Assembly (NCBI RefSeq): GCF_026672545.1
Contig: NZ_JAPPRJ010000001.1
Coordinates: 930,001-994,000, forward strand
Direction of reading: 5' to 3'
Source of the DNA: Rhizobium sp. SL86
GTDB lineage: Bacteria; Pseudomonadota; Alphaproteobacteria; Rhizobiales; Rhizobiaceae
Length of the DNA stretch: 64,000 nucleotides
Shown here: positions 26,537-33,970 of the stretch, piece after piece
Numbering within the stretch: position 1 is the first letter of the stretch
Layout of the letters: each line of letters starts with the position of its first letter
Notes under the pieces: model-generated
Database searches by the model: none
What the model was told of the DNA's origin: nothing
Seen by the model: the letters and a program-made list of their open reading frames with translations, nothing else
Made by a program: the position numbers and the translations under genes

Positions 26537-26734
26537 CTAATCTTGATTATCGTCGGAAGCTTGTTGGTTTTGGACCATGTGCTGGATGTCAGGGGCGTAA
26601 TGGTTCCAGATGGCGTCGCGCAGATCATCGAGGAGTTCGAAGACGGCCCATGCCTGCTCGGGGGTCCATTCGGCACTGATGAGGATTGGCAGGCCACGCT
26701 TGAGACCTGAAGAGTGGTGCGTCTTTTCGGTCAT
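26537..26734 (-). CDS. IS-encoded 65-residue accessory protein
   Basis: The small protein begins MTEKTHHSSGLKRGLPILIS and includes TPEQAWAVFELLDDLRDAIW, a helical segment. Its ATG overlaps the istB stop by four bases (ATGA), so it is translated with istB. Comparable short genes follow istB in some IS21-family elements and in some IS66-type elements, where the WTPEQA..VFELLDDLR pattern recurs. Its role in transposition is unknown. It lies between istB and the terminal repeat and is therefore element-borne. Confidence 0.65.
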   Translation of the reverse strand: MTEKTHHSSGLKRGLPILISAEWTPEQAWAVFELLDDLRDAIWNHYAPDIQHMVQNQQASDDNQD

Positions 26735-27504
26735 GATGCGGGCTCTGTTTCGCCGGATTGGTGACTGGCGCGTTGCTGACGCTGGGCTATGGAGCGCTCG
26801 TTGGCTTCCTTGAAGCGATAGGAATCTCCTTCGATCGCGACGACTTCGCAGTGGTGGACGAGACGATCGACCAGGCTGACGACGCACGCGGCGTTCGGAA
26901 AGACCTCCGACCATTGCGCAAAGGGTTTATTGGTGGTGACGATGGTCGAGCGTTTCTCGTATCGGCGGCTGATGAGCTCGAAGAGCAGATCGGCATGGCG
27001 GTTGGAATAGGATAGGTAGCCGATCTCGTCGATCAGCAGGACGTCATGGGAAGCATAGTACTGAAGCTTGCGGCGCAGCAGGGAATCGCTGTCGATGGCG
27101 GCGAGTTCGCCGAGCATTTCGCTGGCGGTGCGGAACAGGACCGAATGGCCCCGGATGAGTGCCTGGTAGGCGATGTTGAGGGCGAGCGTCGATTTGCCGA
27201 CGCCGTTCGGACCGATGAAGACGATGTTGGTGGCATCCTTCATGAATGCCAGCGTCATCAGTTCCTCGACGGTGGCGCGGTCGATGCGGCGCGGCCACTT
27301 CCAGTCATAGTCGGCCATTTGCTTGAAGTGGCCGAGCCTGGCGGTGCGCATGCGTCGCAGCAGCGAGCGGTCGGAGCGCTCGTCTTCTTCCCACCGGATC
27401 ACGGTCGGCACCCAGTCCTGTGTGGCGATCTCGTCCCAATGGGCCGTCAGGCCATAAAGGCGCAATTGTCTGGCGCGATTGAACAGGGTGTCGATCTTAT
27501 TCAT
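26731..27504 (-). CDS. istB: IS21-family helper ATPase IstB
   Basis: This 257-residue AAA+ protein has Walker A GPNGVGKSTLALNIA (about residue 98), Walker B VLLIDEIGYLSYS, and a sensor-1-like STIVTTNKPFAQW, all characteristic of IstB. IstB oligomerises on target DNA and recruits the transposase IstA. The start overlaps istA by 8 bp on the same strand. Length is normal and the gene looks intact. Confidence 0.95.
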   Translation of the reverse strand: MNKIDTLFNRARQLRLYGLTAHWDEIATQDWVPTVIRWEEDERSDRSLLRRMRTARLGHFKQMADYDWKWPRRIDRATVEELMTLAFMKDATNIVFIGPNGVGKSTLALNIAYQALIRGHSVLFRTASEMLGELAAIDSDSLLRRKLQYYASHDVLLIDEIGYLSYSNRHADLLFELISRRYEKRSTIVTTNKPFAQWSEVFPNAACVVSLVDRLVHHCEVVAIEGDSYRFKEANERSIAQRQQRASHQSGETEPAS

Positions 27505-28996
27505 CGTCGTTTCCTTTCAATGTGAGTTGATCGTAACGGTCGAGCTTGTGGGGAATGACAGTCGTGTCCTTCTTGCGGACATGCTCGGGCAGCCTGGTTT
27601 CGACCGGGGGCGGAGCGCCCCGCGCAATCCGGCGGCGTTCGAGCACTGATCGAACCGCCTTGGAATGCGAGGCGCCGGCGCGCAAAGCGTCTTCGACGGC
27701 CGCCTGGAGTTCCTGGGCGCCGTAGAGGTCGAGCAACGTCAGCATGGCGTTGGTGATTGCGCCGATATTGGCGCCACGTTCTGCGGCATGCATCATCAGC
27801 TTCTGACAAGCCGGCACGGCCCGCGTCAGGCTATTGAGGCCGCGATGCTGGCGTGCCTCGCGCTTGACGGCGACGAGTGCCTTCAGGTGCTGAGGATCCT
27901 CGATCTGCTGGCCCCTATCGAAGCTGCGACGGTGGCTGGCGATCATCGTGGCGGCGTCGAATATCCTGACCTGGACGAGATCGGCGCGAACGGTGAGTGT
28001 TCGTTGGACATGCGTATGAGGGACCGAGTAATCGTTCAGATCGAAGCGCACGTAGGGTGTCTTGCCAACCTTCACGGCCACCTGCTCCTCGACGGGATAG
28101 GGATTGGCCGGCAAGGGCAGAAGCATGGGCTGTTCTTTTGAGAACGCCTCACGCACCGTCATTGCCCGGTCCTCCGGGCATGGCCTGTCGGCAGCCTGGG
28201 TCCGGCACCAGTGTTCGGCCTGGGCATTGAGATCGTCGAGGTCCTTGAAGGTGCGGGCGATGAAGAAGGCTTCCCGGATGTGGCGAATGGCGCGCTCGAC
28301 ACGGCCTTTCTCGTTGCCCCGTGCTACCGCGACAGGACGGGGTTCGAAGCGATAATGAGCCGCGAAGGCCAACAATGTCGGATGGAAGCGGATGGCATCG
28401 CCCTGCCGTTCAAGGACGGCGGACTTCAGATTGTCGTAGAGCAGCACTCTGGGAAGGCTGTTCCAGTCGTTGAATGCGCCGACATGGCCGCGCAGGAAGT
28501 TTTCCATGCGGGCATCAAGGAAGAAGCGCAGATAGATGTCGCGCGAGTAGGATAGCACCATGACGAAGGCCATCAGCGGGCGGCGGGCCCTGCCGATCTC
28601 GATGTGGCCAAAATGACCCCAGTCGACCTGGCCCTGCTCACCCGGCAGGGTGCGTAGTCGTAGATAAGCTTCCGCCGCCTTCCGTGGTCGGTGCAGCGCC
28701 ACCATGTGCCGGAAGTGGTCGGGCGATCCCTTATAGCCGCGCTCCTGCACCATCCCGTAAAGGCGGCTGGACGTCAGGTCAGGATATTTGGTCAGCGTCT
28801 GCTGGATAAACGGCAGGTACAGGTCGATCTCGGCGGGGCGGATCACCGGCCTGTGTCGAGGCAAGCCCGCGTCCTTCAGGACCCTGAAGACGGTGGTGTG
28901 ATGGCAATGCAATTGCTTGGCGATCGTGCCGCAGCGCCACTTCTCAACGTGGTACAGGCGCAGGATCATCGCTTCCTTCTCGGCAGATATGGTCAT
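27497..28996 (-). CDS. istA: IS21-family transposase IstA
   Basis: The 499-residue DDE transposase begins MTISAEKEAMILRLYHVEKW with a helix-turn-helix (IAKQLHCHHTTVFRVLKDAG). The catalytic core starts at GEQGQVDWGHFGHIEI (first Asp), with the second Asp in RVLLYDNLKSAVLER and the Glu in GNEKGRVERAIRHIREAF. A C-terminal beta-barrel Mu-type domain (DLNDYSVPHTHVQRTLTVRA) follows. I prefer the ATG at 28996, with GGAG about 9 nt upstream, over an ATG five codons earlier. It overlaps the cysteine-rich upstream gene by 53 bp and istB by 8 bp. Confidence 0.93.
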   Translation of the reverse strand: MTISAEKEAMILRLYHVEKWRCGTIAKQLHCHHTTVFRVLKDAGLPRHRPVIRPAEIDLYLPFIQQTLTKYPDLTSSRLYGMVQERGYKGSPDHFRHMVALHRPRKAAEAYLRLRTLPGEQGQVDWGHFGHIEIGRARRPLMAFVMVLSYSRDIYLRFFLDARMENFLRGHVGAFNDWNSLPRVLLYDNLKSAVLERQGDAIRFHPTLLAFAAHYRFEPRPVAVARGNEKGRVERAIRHIREAFFIARTFKDLDDLNAQAEHWCRTQAADRPCPEDRAMTVREAFSKEQPMLLPLPANPYPVEEQVAVKVGKTPYVRFDLNDYSVPHTHVQRTLTVRADLVQVRIFDAATMIASHRRSFDRGQQIEDPQHLKALVAVKREARQHRGLNSLTRAVPACQKLMMHAAERGANIGAITNAMLTLLDLYGAQELQAAVEDALRAGASHSKAVRSVLERRRIARGAPPPVETRLPEHVRKKDTTVIPHKLDRYDQLTLKGNDDE

Positions 28997-29432
28997 CGGT
29001 TCGATCTCCATGGTCGAATGGACGCACGTGTGTCCCCCGGCGACGCACGAAGCCGCGGCGAAAGAACAGCGGCACAGAGCTGCCGCAGCGCCGGCACCAC
29101 GGCTCGATCGATGACACCACGCCAGCGGTGCCATCGCCCGGTGCAACGATGCCGCCGTTTGTGGACGCCTTCAGTCGTGAACCCTCTGGAACGACGGGTG
29201 GAGAGTGATGCGTCACGTTTTTGCGAGCCTGCCGATATCGGCGGGAGCGATCGGCATGGGCAAAGCGCCCCGGCCGGGTGCTCTGGTAGCGCCGTCCGGC
29301 TGCCCGTAGGCTGTCACGGCGCGCCGCATGGGCGCAGGCAGAACCGCAATAGCGCTGACCCCGATCGCAATGGCGGCAAAGCAGAACCTGCGCGCGACAC
29401 CGCCCGCAGAGGAAGAAACGAGCAGTTTGCAT
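28944..29432 (-). CDS. IS-encoded cysteine-rich (zinc-ribbon-like) protein
   Basis: The 162-residue product begins MQTARFFLCGRCRAQVLLCR and has a CxxC...CxxC...C pattern (CGRC, CRHC, YCGSAC) followed by a basic region (HAARRDSLRAAGRRYQSTRP). A second CRRCGSSVPLFFRRGFVRR segment lies near residue 115. I recall similar small proteins upstream of transposase genes in IS21-type elements of Proteobacteria. The metal-ligand spacing suggests zinc binding and the basic part suggests nucleic-acid contact. The role is unknown. It overlaps the start of istA. Confidence 0.6.
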   Translation of the reverse strand: MQTARFFLCGRCRAQVLLCRHCDRGQRYCGSACAHAARRDSLRAAGRRYQSTRPGRFAHADRSRRYRQARKNVTHHSPPVVPEGSRLKASTNGGIVAPGDGTAGVVSSIEPWCRRCGSSVPLFFRRGFVRRRGTHVRPFDHGDRTDDHICREGSDDPAPVPR

Positions 29433-29821
29433 CGCGGCGGCGCACCTTTCGAAGCGCCGTCGGGATTGATCGGAGAAGCTCGACGGAATGCGCCAATACC
29501 ATTATAATGACGCTCACCGTGAACCAGTCGGCAGTCCTGCGTGATGACAGCCACGTCATCTCACAGATGCCTGAGGGATTGGACATCGAATTGGCCTGGT
29601 AGCTTTGGTCGATGTCTGTTTGCGGCGCTCCGCCAGTCTATCATTGACGGACGCAGCGCGGGATGTGCCTCAGTCGCCCTCCGGGCTCCTGACGCCACAT
29701 CCCGCGCTCATCTCCCCCATCAAAACCTTTGCAATAATCTCAGGGCCCTGTCCGCCGCGTCCAGATTCGCCGTAATCCCGTCTCGGCACCAAATATGCGC
29801 GGTTCTCAACAGCCACCGACA
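29433..29821. other. IS21 leader and terminal inverted repeat, istA side
   Basis: These 389 bp hold no plausible gene of their own. They contain the promoter-side end of the element, with the terminal repeat at 29782-29821. The reverse-strand reading from the neighbouring truncated solute-binding gene runs into it for about 50 codons before stopping at 29670. Confidence 0.6.
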
Positions 29822-30458
29822 GCAGGCTCAGGCCATCGGAGAAGACGGCATCCACTGTCCCGTCCTTGAGAACGGCGAGCATCTCGTCCTGCGATGGAAA
29901 GGGCGTCGCCTTCAGGGTCGGAAAGAGGCTTTTCAGCATGGCCTCATGGGCGGTTCCGGCCACCACGCCGACCGGACGCCCGGCGAGCGCCACGGCGGCC
30001 TTGCCGGCGAGCTCGACGGCGTTGCGCCGGGCAAATCGGGCGGGGATCACCATATAGGGGCGGGAAAAGCCGTATTTTTCCCGAAGATCGGCGGTCACCG
30101 CGATCCCGGCCGCCACGGCTTCCCCCTGCCCCTCGTCAAGCGCCTTCTCCAGATCCGCAAAGGGCGTGACCTGGATCTGGCACTTGGCCTCGATGGCCAG
30201 TTCGCGGCAGATTTCGCGAACCAGATCGACATGAAAACCGGAGAGCCGCCCCGTCTGATCCACGAAGCTGAAGGGCGGGAAATCGACCGTCGTCAACACC
30301 CGGAAACGCGGCAGGTTGGTAAGCTCCGGTTTTGCCAGACGTTCGTTCGGATCCGCGACAAGAGGCATCTGGCCCGGCGACCCGTCATCGGCGGAGACGC
30401 CGGAGACGGCAACCATTGCAAGAATTGCAATCGCAATTGCACGGAACCTGAAATACAT
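29670..30458 (-). pseudogene. Truncated solute-binding protein fused to IS-encoded tail
   Basis: The first 212 codons (30458 down to 29822) are the same as the intact solute-binding gene at 25459, up to VDAVFSDGLSL. At the IS border the frame continues into the element and adds about 50 residues (starting LSVAVENRAYLVPRRDYGES) before a stop at 29670. The normal last 71 residues, which complete lobe 1 of the binding fold, are missing. It still has its promoter and signal peptide, so a chimeric protein of 262 residues could be made, but it is unlikely to bind ligand properly. Confidence 0.85.
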
Positions 30459-30599
30459 TCTACTTACCTATTGTAAACCATTGCGTGCATCGCTACGATG
30501 TCAATCCGGAACAGGGCTGGGGCGGCCCGCCGGACATGGTGTACCAGTTTGACGGATGCAGGGGAATATCCGCCGGGAACTGCAGGAACCAGTGAGGAC
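29822..30599. repeat. 778-bp direct repeat, right copy
   Basis: This is the second copy of 25674-26451, in the same orientation. Its left border abuts the IS terminus and its right border continues into the intact glycosyltransferase gene. The sequence on both sides of the pair diverges at single-base resolution. Confidence 0.92.
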
Positions 30600-32516
30600 G
30601 CGCACTGGGGCAAAGTCGTCAGCCTGAACAGGCAGCAGACGGCAGCCGATCCTGGGGCGCAACCGCAGCAAGAACCGGAACCTGAAGCGAGCGACGAGGA
30701 GGCAGCCCTGCTGGCTCTGGGTTTCTCCAAACCCTTTGTCAGCCAGATGAAGGACCGCAGCCGCAAAAACGGAACGACGCTGGAACAAGAAGTTCTCTAT
30801 TGCGGCACGGTCGATCATGACGCCTATTATGGCGCGATTGCCCGCGCCTTCCGGCTGCCCTTCATCGCGACCATTGACCACTCGACTGTTCAGGATATCC
30901 CGTACCTGGACACGCAATTGATCACCCCGAAACAGGTCCGCATCACCCACCGCAACCGTGCGCCGCAAATGGCGATCGTGCCGGAGGTGGCAAGGCTTGC
31001 AGAATTGTCCGCCCTGCTGCTCCGGCTTCCGGAGCTTGCCCGCGGACTGGCCATCACCACGCCCTCGGCCATCCGAGACGCGGTCTGGGCCACCGGATCG
31101 GCGCGGCGGGTGCGGCAAACGGTGAGCGACCTGTTCGACCGGGAACCCAAGTTTTCCGCGCGCATCGTGGCAACCGGCGGACAGGGTGTGCTGGCCGGAT
31201 GCCTTGTCACCAGCCTGGTGGCCGCCTGCCTCGTCGAGCCGGGCATTCTCGTGCCGCTGACCCATGCAACCCTTTCCTCTGTCTATCTGAGTGCGTTGTC
31301 TCTGAGGATCTGGGCTTCGCTCCCGCAAAAACGACTGCGGCACCCGCCCGAACAGTGGCCGGACGGCCCCTTGCCCGTCTATACCGTGATGGTGGCGCTC
31401 TACCGGGAGGCCGGCATGGTGTCGCAACTGGTTGCCAACCTGGAACGGCTGGAATGGCCGCGCGCCCGTCTCGACGTGAAACTGGTCTGCGAGGCGGATG
31501 ACCGCGAAACGGTGGAGGCACTCAAGGCGCTCAGGCTTCCCGCACATTTCGAGATCGTCGAGGTGCCACCCCACCACCCGCGCACCAAACCCAAGGCGCT
31601 GACCTATGCGCTGGCGGGCGCCCGGGGAGAATTTCTCGCAGTCTACGACGCGGAAGACAGGCCGCATCCGCAGCAGCTGCTGGAGGCCTGTGCCCGCTTC
31701 CGGGTGTCTGAGGCGCAGGTGGCCTGCCTGCAGGCGCCCCTCATCATCGCCAATCTGTCGGACAATGCGCTGAGCGGCGTCTTTGCGATCGAATATGCGG
31801 CACTCTTTCGTGGCCTGCTGCCGATGCTCTCGCGTCACGACATGCCGCTGCCGCTCGGCGGCACCTCCAATCATTTCCGTACCCATATTCTCCGGGAGGT
31901 GGGCGGCTGGGACCCGTTCAACGTGACCGAAGACGCCGACCTCGGGCTTCGCCTCTACCGCCTCGGCTACCGGTCGCAGACCCTGCGTTGCCAGACGCTC
32001 GAGGATGCGCCCGTTTCGCTCAACATCTGGACCGGCCAGAGAACACGCTGGTTCAAGGGCTGGCTTCAGACCTGGCTGGTGCTGACCCGCAATCCCGTCG
32101 AGACCGCGCGGCAAATGGGCACGCGCGGGACACTCGCCTTTCATCTGCTGGTCGGCGGCATGCTGGCCTCGGCCCTCCTGCATCCGCTGATGCTCGTCTT
32201 CATCGCGGTTGGCATCACGCGATTGGCGACGGAACCGCTGGCGACACTACCAACGGTGGTTCTGGCGCTGTTTGCCCTCGACTGCCTGAACGTGATCGGC
32301 AGCTACATGATCTTTCTGAAGCTCGGCATGGGCTCGATGATCGGGCAGGAGCGACGCCGGATCGGCTGGCGCTGGCTCGCCGTGCCGATGTACTGGTTCA
32401 TGAGTTCCTATGCCGCCTGGAAGGCGCTGAACGAGCTGAGGACCAACCCGTTCTTCTGGAAAAAGACGCCGCATCAGGCGAGCAAAAAGCCAACGGTCAA
32501 TTCGGCCCGTGTCTGA
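30498..32516 (+). CDS. Membrane-bound family 2 glycosyltransferase (processive type)
   Basis: The 672-residue protein has a charged N-terminal domain (about 40-200) resembling the type II secretion GspE-N fold (LALGFSKPFVSQMKDRSR), then one or two membrane helices (about 227-270). The GT2 core has VYTVMVALYREAGMVSQL, the DAEDRP motif (about 383), TEDADLGLRLYRLGY (about 477) and QRTRWFKGWLQTW (about 514, the Q-x-x-RW signature). Several C-terminal helices follow. It probably polymerises or transfers a sugar to an exported polysaccharide. Start MSIRNRAG (30498) lies inside the duplicated segment; no alternative in-frame start is obvious. The gene is intact. Confidence 0.85.
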   Translation: MSIRNRAGAARRTWCTSLTDAGEYPPGTAGTSEDAHWGKVVSLNRQQTAADPGAQPQQEPEPEASDEEAALLALGFSKPFVSQMKDRSRKNGTTLEQEVLYCGTVDHDAYYGAIARAFRLPFIATIDHSTVQDIPYLDTQLITPKQVRITHRNRAPQMAIVPEVARLAELSALLLRLPELARGLAITTPSAIRDAVWATGSARRVRQTVSDLFDREPKFSARIVATGGQGVLAGCLVTSLVAACLVEPGILVPLTHATLSSVYLSALSLRIWASLPQKRLRHPPEQWPDGPLPVYTVMVALYREAGMVSQLVANLERLEWPRARLDVKLVCEADDRETVEALKALRLPAHFEIVEVPPHHPRTKPKALTYALAGARGEFLAVYDAEDRPHPQQLLEACARFRVSEAQVACLQAPLIIANLSDNALSGVFAIEYAALFRGLLPMLSRHDMPLPLGGTSNHFRTHILREVGGWDPFNVTEDADLGLRLYRLGYRSQTLRCQTLEDAPVSLNIWTGQRTRWFKGWLQTWLVLTRNPVETARQMGTRGTLAFHLLVGGMLASALLHPLMLVFIAVGITRLATEPLATLPTVVLALFALDCLNVIGSYMIFLKLGMGSMIGQERRRIGWRWLAVPMYWFMSSYAAWKALNELRTNPFFWKKTPHQASKKPTVNSARV

Positions 32517-32544
32517 TCGCGGATGAGGCAAGAATTGAAAAAGC

Positions 32545-32618
32545 TGGAGCGGGTGAAGGGAATCGAACCCTCGTATTCAGCTTGGGAAGCTGCTGCTCTA
32601 CCATTGAGCTACACCCGC
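32545..32618 (-). tRNA. tRNA-Gly (CCC)
   Basis: On the reverse strand the sequence folds as acceptor GCGGGTG, D-arm GCTC...GAGC, anticodon loop TTCCCAA (anticodon CCC), T-loop TTCGATT and a closing acceptor strand followed by encoded CCA. The length is 74 nt. The first base pair of the anticodon stem is a G-A mismatch; the rest pairs. Confidence 0.95.
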
Positions 32619-32679
32619 TTTGCTGACGCCAGACCTAGCATCAGGCCTTCCTGCCTTCAAGGGCAAAGAACGGAAAGAG

Positions 32680-33774
32680 TCATGCCTTGAAATGCTTGGA
32701 GAGCTTCAGGCCCTGCGCCTGATAGTTCGAACCGAGGCCCGAGCCGTAAAGCGACTGCGGCTTTTCCAGCATGTGTTCGTAGACAAGGCGCCCGACGATC
32801 TGGCCGTGTTCCAGGATGAAGGGCACTTCGTGGCTGCGCACTTCGAGCACCGCACGGCTGCCGGAACCGCCGACGGCGGCGTGGCCGAAACCAGGGTCGA
32901 AGAAGCCCGCATAATGCACACGAAACTCGCCGACCAGCGGATCGTAGGGCGTCATTTCGGCGGCATAGAGCGGCGGCACATGCACGGCTTCGCGCGAGAC
33001 CAGAATATAGAACTCGTCCGGATCGAGGATCAGTTCGTCGCGGCCGCGGCTGTAGAGCGGTTCCCAGAAGTCCAGCACATCATGGGCGGCCTTGCGATCG
33101 ACATCAATGACCGAGGTATGGTGTTTGCCGCGATAACCGATGAGACCGTCCGGGCCGGTGCCCTTCAGATCGATCGACAGCGCGATGCCACCTCCCGAGA
33201 CATTTGGCGTTTCGCTGGCGACCAGCGTTTCCGCCTCGTGCAGGGCCAGCACCTCCGTTTCGCTCAACAGCGCCTGACCGGTGCGGAAGCGGATCTGCGA
33301 CAGGCGCGAGCCGCGCCGCACGATGACCGGGAAGGTGCGCGGCGAGATTTCGAGGTACAGCTGGCCCGCATAACCGGCGGGGATCTTGTCGAATTCCTGC
33401 GCGCGATCAACCATTACGCGGGTGAAGATATCGAGGCGGCCGGTCGAGCTTTTCGGATTGGTGGAGGCCGAGAGATCCGCCGGCATATCGAGGCTTTCCA
33501 TCAGCGGCACGATGTAGACGCAGCCGGTTTCGAGCACCGCGCCCTGCTCCAGATCGATTTCGTGGAGCGTCAGCCGCTCCAGTTTGTCGGCCACCGTGTG
33601 GTTGGGGCCGGGCATGAAGCTTGCCCGCACACGAAGAGCTTTCGAGCCCAGGCGCAGATCGAGGCTTGCCGGCTGGATCTGGTCGGCATCCAGTGCCGCC
33701 TCGCTTTTCAACCTGCCCTCATGGAAGAGTTCGCCGATGGCTCGATCTGCCAGTATGCCCGCGTTGCGTTTCAT
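32680..33774 (-). CDS. dcd: 2'-deoxycytidine 5'-triphosphate deaminase, long form
   Basis: The 364-residue protein begins MKRNAGILADRAIGELFHEG and carries the dUTPase/Dcd-superfamily motifs SLDLRLGSKALRV, STNPKSSTGRLDIFTRVMVD and GYAGQLYLEISPRTFPV, with a repeat of related motifs in the second half (LILDPDEFYILVSREAVHVP, GSRAVLEVRSHEVPFILEHG). Standard Dcd is about 190 residues, so this is a double-length form, as in Rhizobiales, probably with two Dcd-like folds in one chain. The enzyme converts dCTP to dUTP as a source of dTTP. It stands alone, divergent from metZ. Confidence 0.88.
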   Translation of the reverse strand: MKRNAGILADRAIGELFHEGRLKSEAALDADQIQPASLDLRLGSKALRVRASFMPGPNHTVADKLERLTLHEIDLEQGAVLETGCVYIVPLMESLDMPADLSASTNPKSSTGRLDIFTRVMVDRAQEFDKIPAGYAGQLYLEISPRTFPVIVRRGSRLSQIRFRTGQALLSETEVLALHEAETLVASETPNVSGGGIALSIDLKGTGPDGLIGYRGKHHTSVIDVDRKAAHDVLDFWEPLYSRGRDELILDPDEFYILVSREAVHVPPLYAAEMTPYDPLVGEFRVHYAGFFDPGFGHAAVGGSGSRAVLEVRSHEVPFILEHGQIVGRLVYEHMLEKPQSLYGSGLGSNYQAQGLKLSKHFKA

Positions 33775-33817
33775 TGACCCTATCCTTTAATCGGGCGACA
33801 AAAGCAAAAGCGAGGAA

Positions 33818-33846
33818 TTGACGCAAGCTCTGCTTGGGCGTATGGC
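33818..33846 (+). promoter_or_regulatory. Sigma-70-type promoter of the metZ riboswitch leader
   Basis: TTGACG (33818-33823) is followed after a 17-bp spacer by TATGGC (33841-33846). Transcription would start near 33853, just before the riboswitch. Spacing and position are as expected; the -10 is imperfect. Confidence 0.55.
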
Positions 33847-33856
33847 AAGCTTATCC

Positions 33857-33914
33857 CGTGGTGATTTGGCCGGTCGGCTTGCAGCCACGTTAAACAAGTG
33901 GCTAAAAAGACCGG
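33857..33914 (+). ncRNA. SAM-II riboswitch
   Basis: The leader has the SAM-II plan: P1 formed by CGTGG (33857-33861) and CCACG (33885-33889), a T-rich first loop (TGATTTGG), and the conserved 3' segment GTGGCTAAAAAGACCGG. The pseudoknot is formed by CCGGTC (33870-33875) with GACCGG (33909-33914). SAM-II binds S-adenosylmethionine and represses methionine genes in alphaproteobacteria. It lies upstream of metZ, as expected. See the terminator entry for the likely switching mechanism. Confidence 0.9.
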
Positions 33915-33920
33915 GTGCGA

Positions 33921-33950
33921 AACCGGTCTGCAGTTGCGACCGGTTTTTTT
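33921..33950 (+). terminator. Intrinsic terminator controlled by the SAM-II riboswitch
   Basis: AACCGGTC (33921-33928) and GACCGGTT (33938-33945) form a perfect 8-bp stem followed by a run of T to 33950. CCGGTC (33923-33928) can instead pair with GACCGG (33909-33914), which with SAM bound is occupied by the pseudoknot. So SAM should favour termination and its absence should favour read-through into metZ. Confidence 0.8.
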
Positions 33951-33970
33951 GTTACGAAGTGGTGACACGC

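Larger units (their letters stand above)
26452..29821 (-). mobile_element. IS21-family insertion sequence (3370 bp)
   Basis: The element has imperfect terminal inverted repeats beginning TGT: 26452-26491 and the reverse complement of 29782-29821 match at 31 of 40 positions, including the last ten bases TGGTGCCGAG. It carries istA and istB overlapping by 8 bp, plus a 65-residue gene after istB and a cysteine-rich gene before istA, all on the reverse strand. The 3.4-kb size is above the usual 2-2.5 kb and is explained by the two extra genes and a 390-bp leader. The ends coincide exactly with the inner borders of the 778-bp host direct repeats; no 4-8 bp target duplication is visible. Confidence 0.9.

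Noticed and set aside
26452..29821. A simple 4-8 bp target duplication around the IS21 element
   Set aside because: The bases flanking the ends do not match each other as a short repeat; the flanks are instead the ends of the 778-bp repeat.
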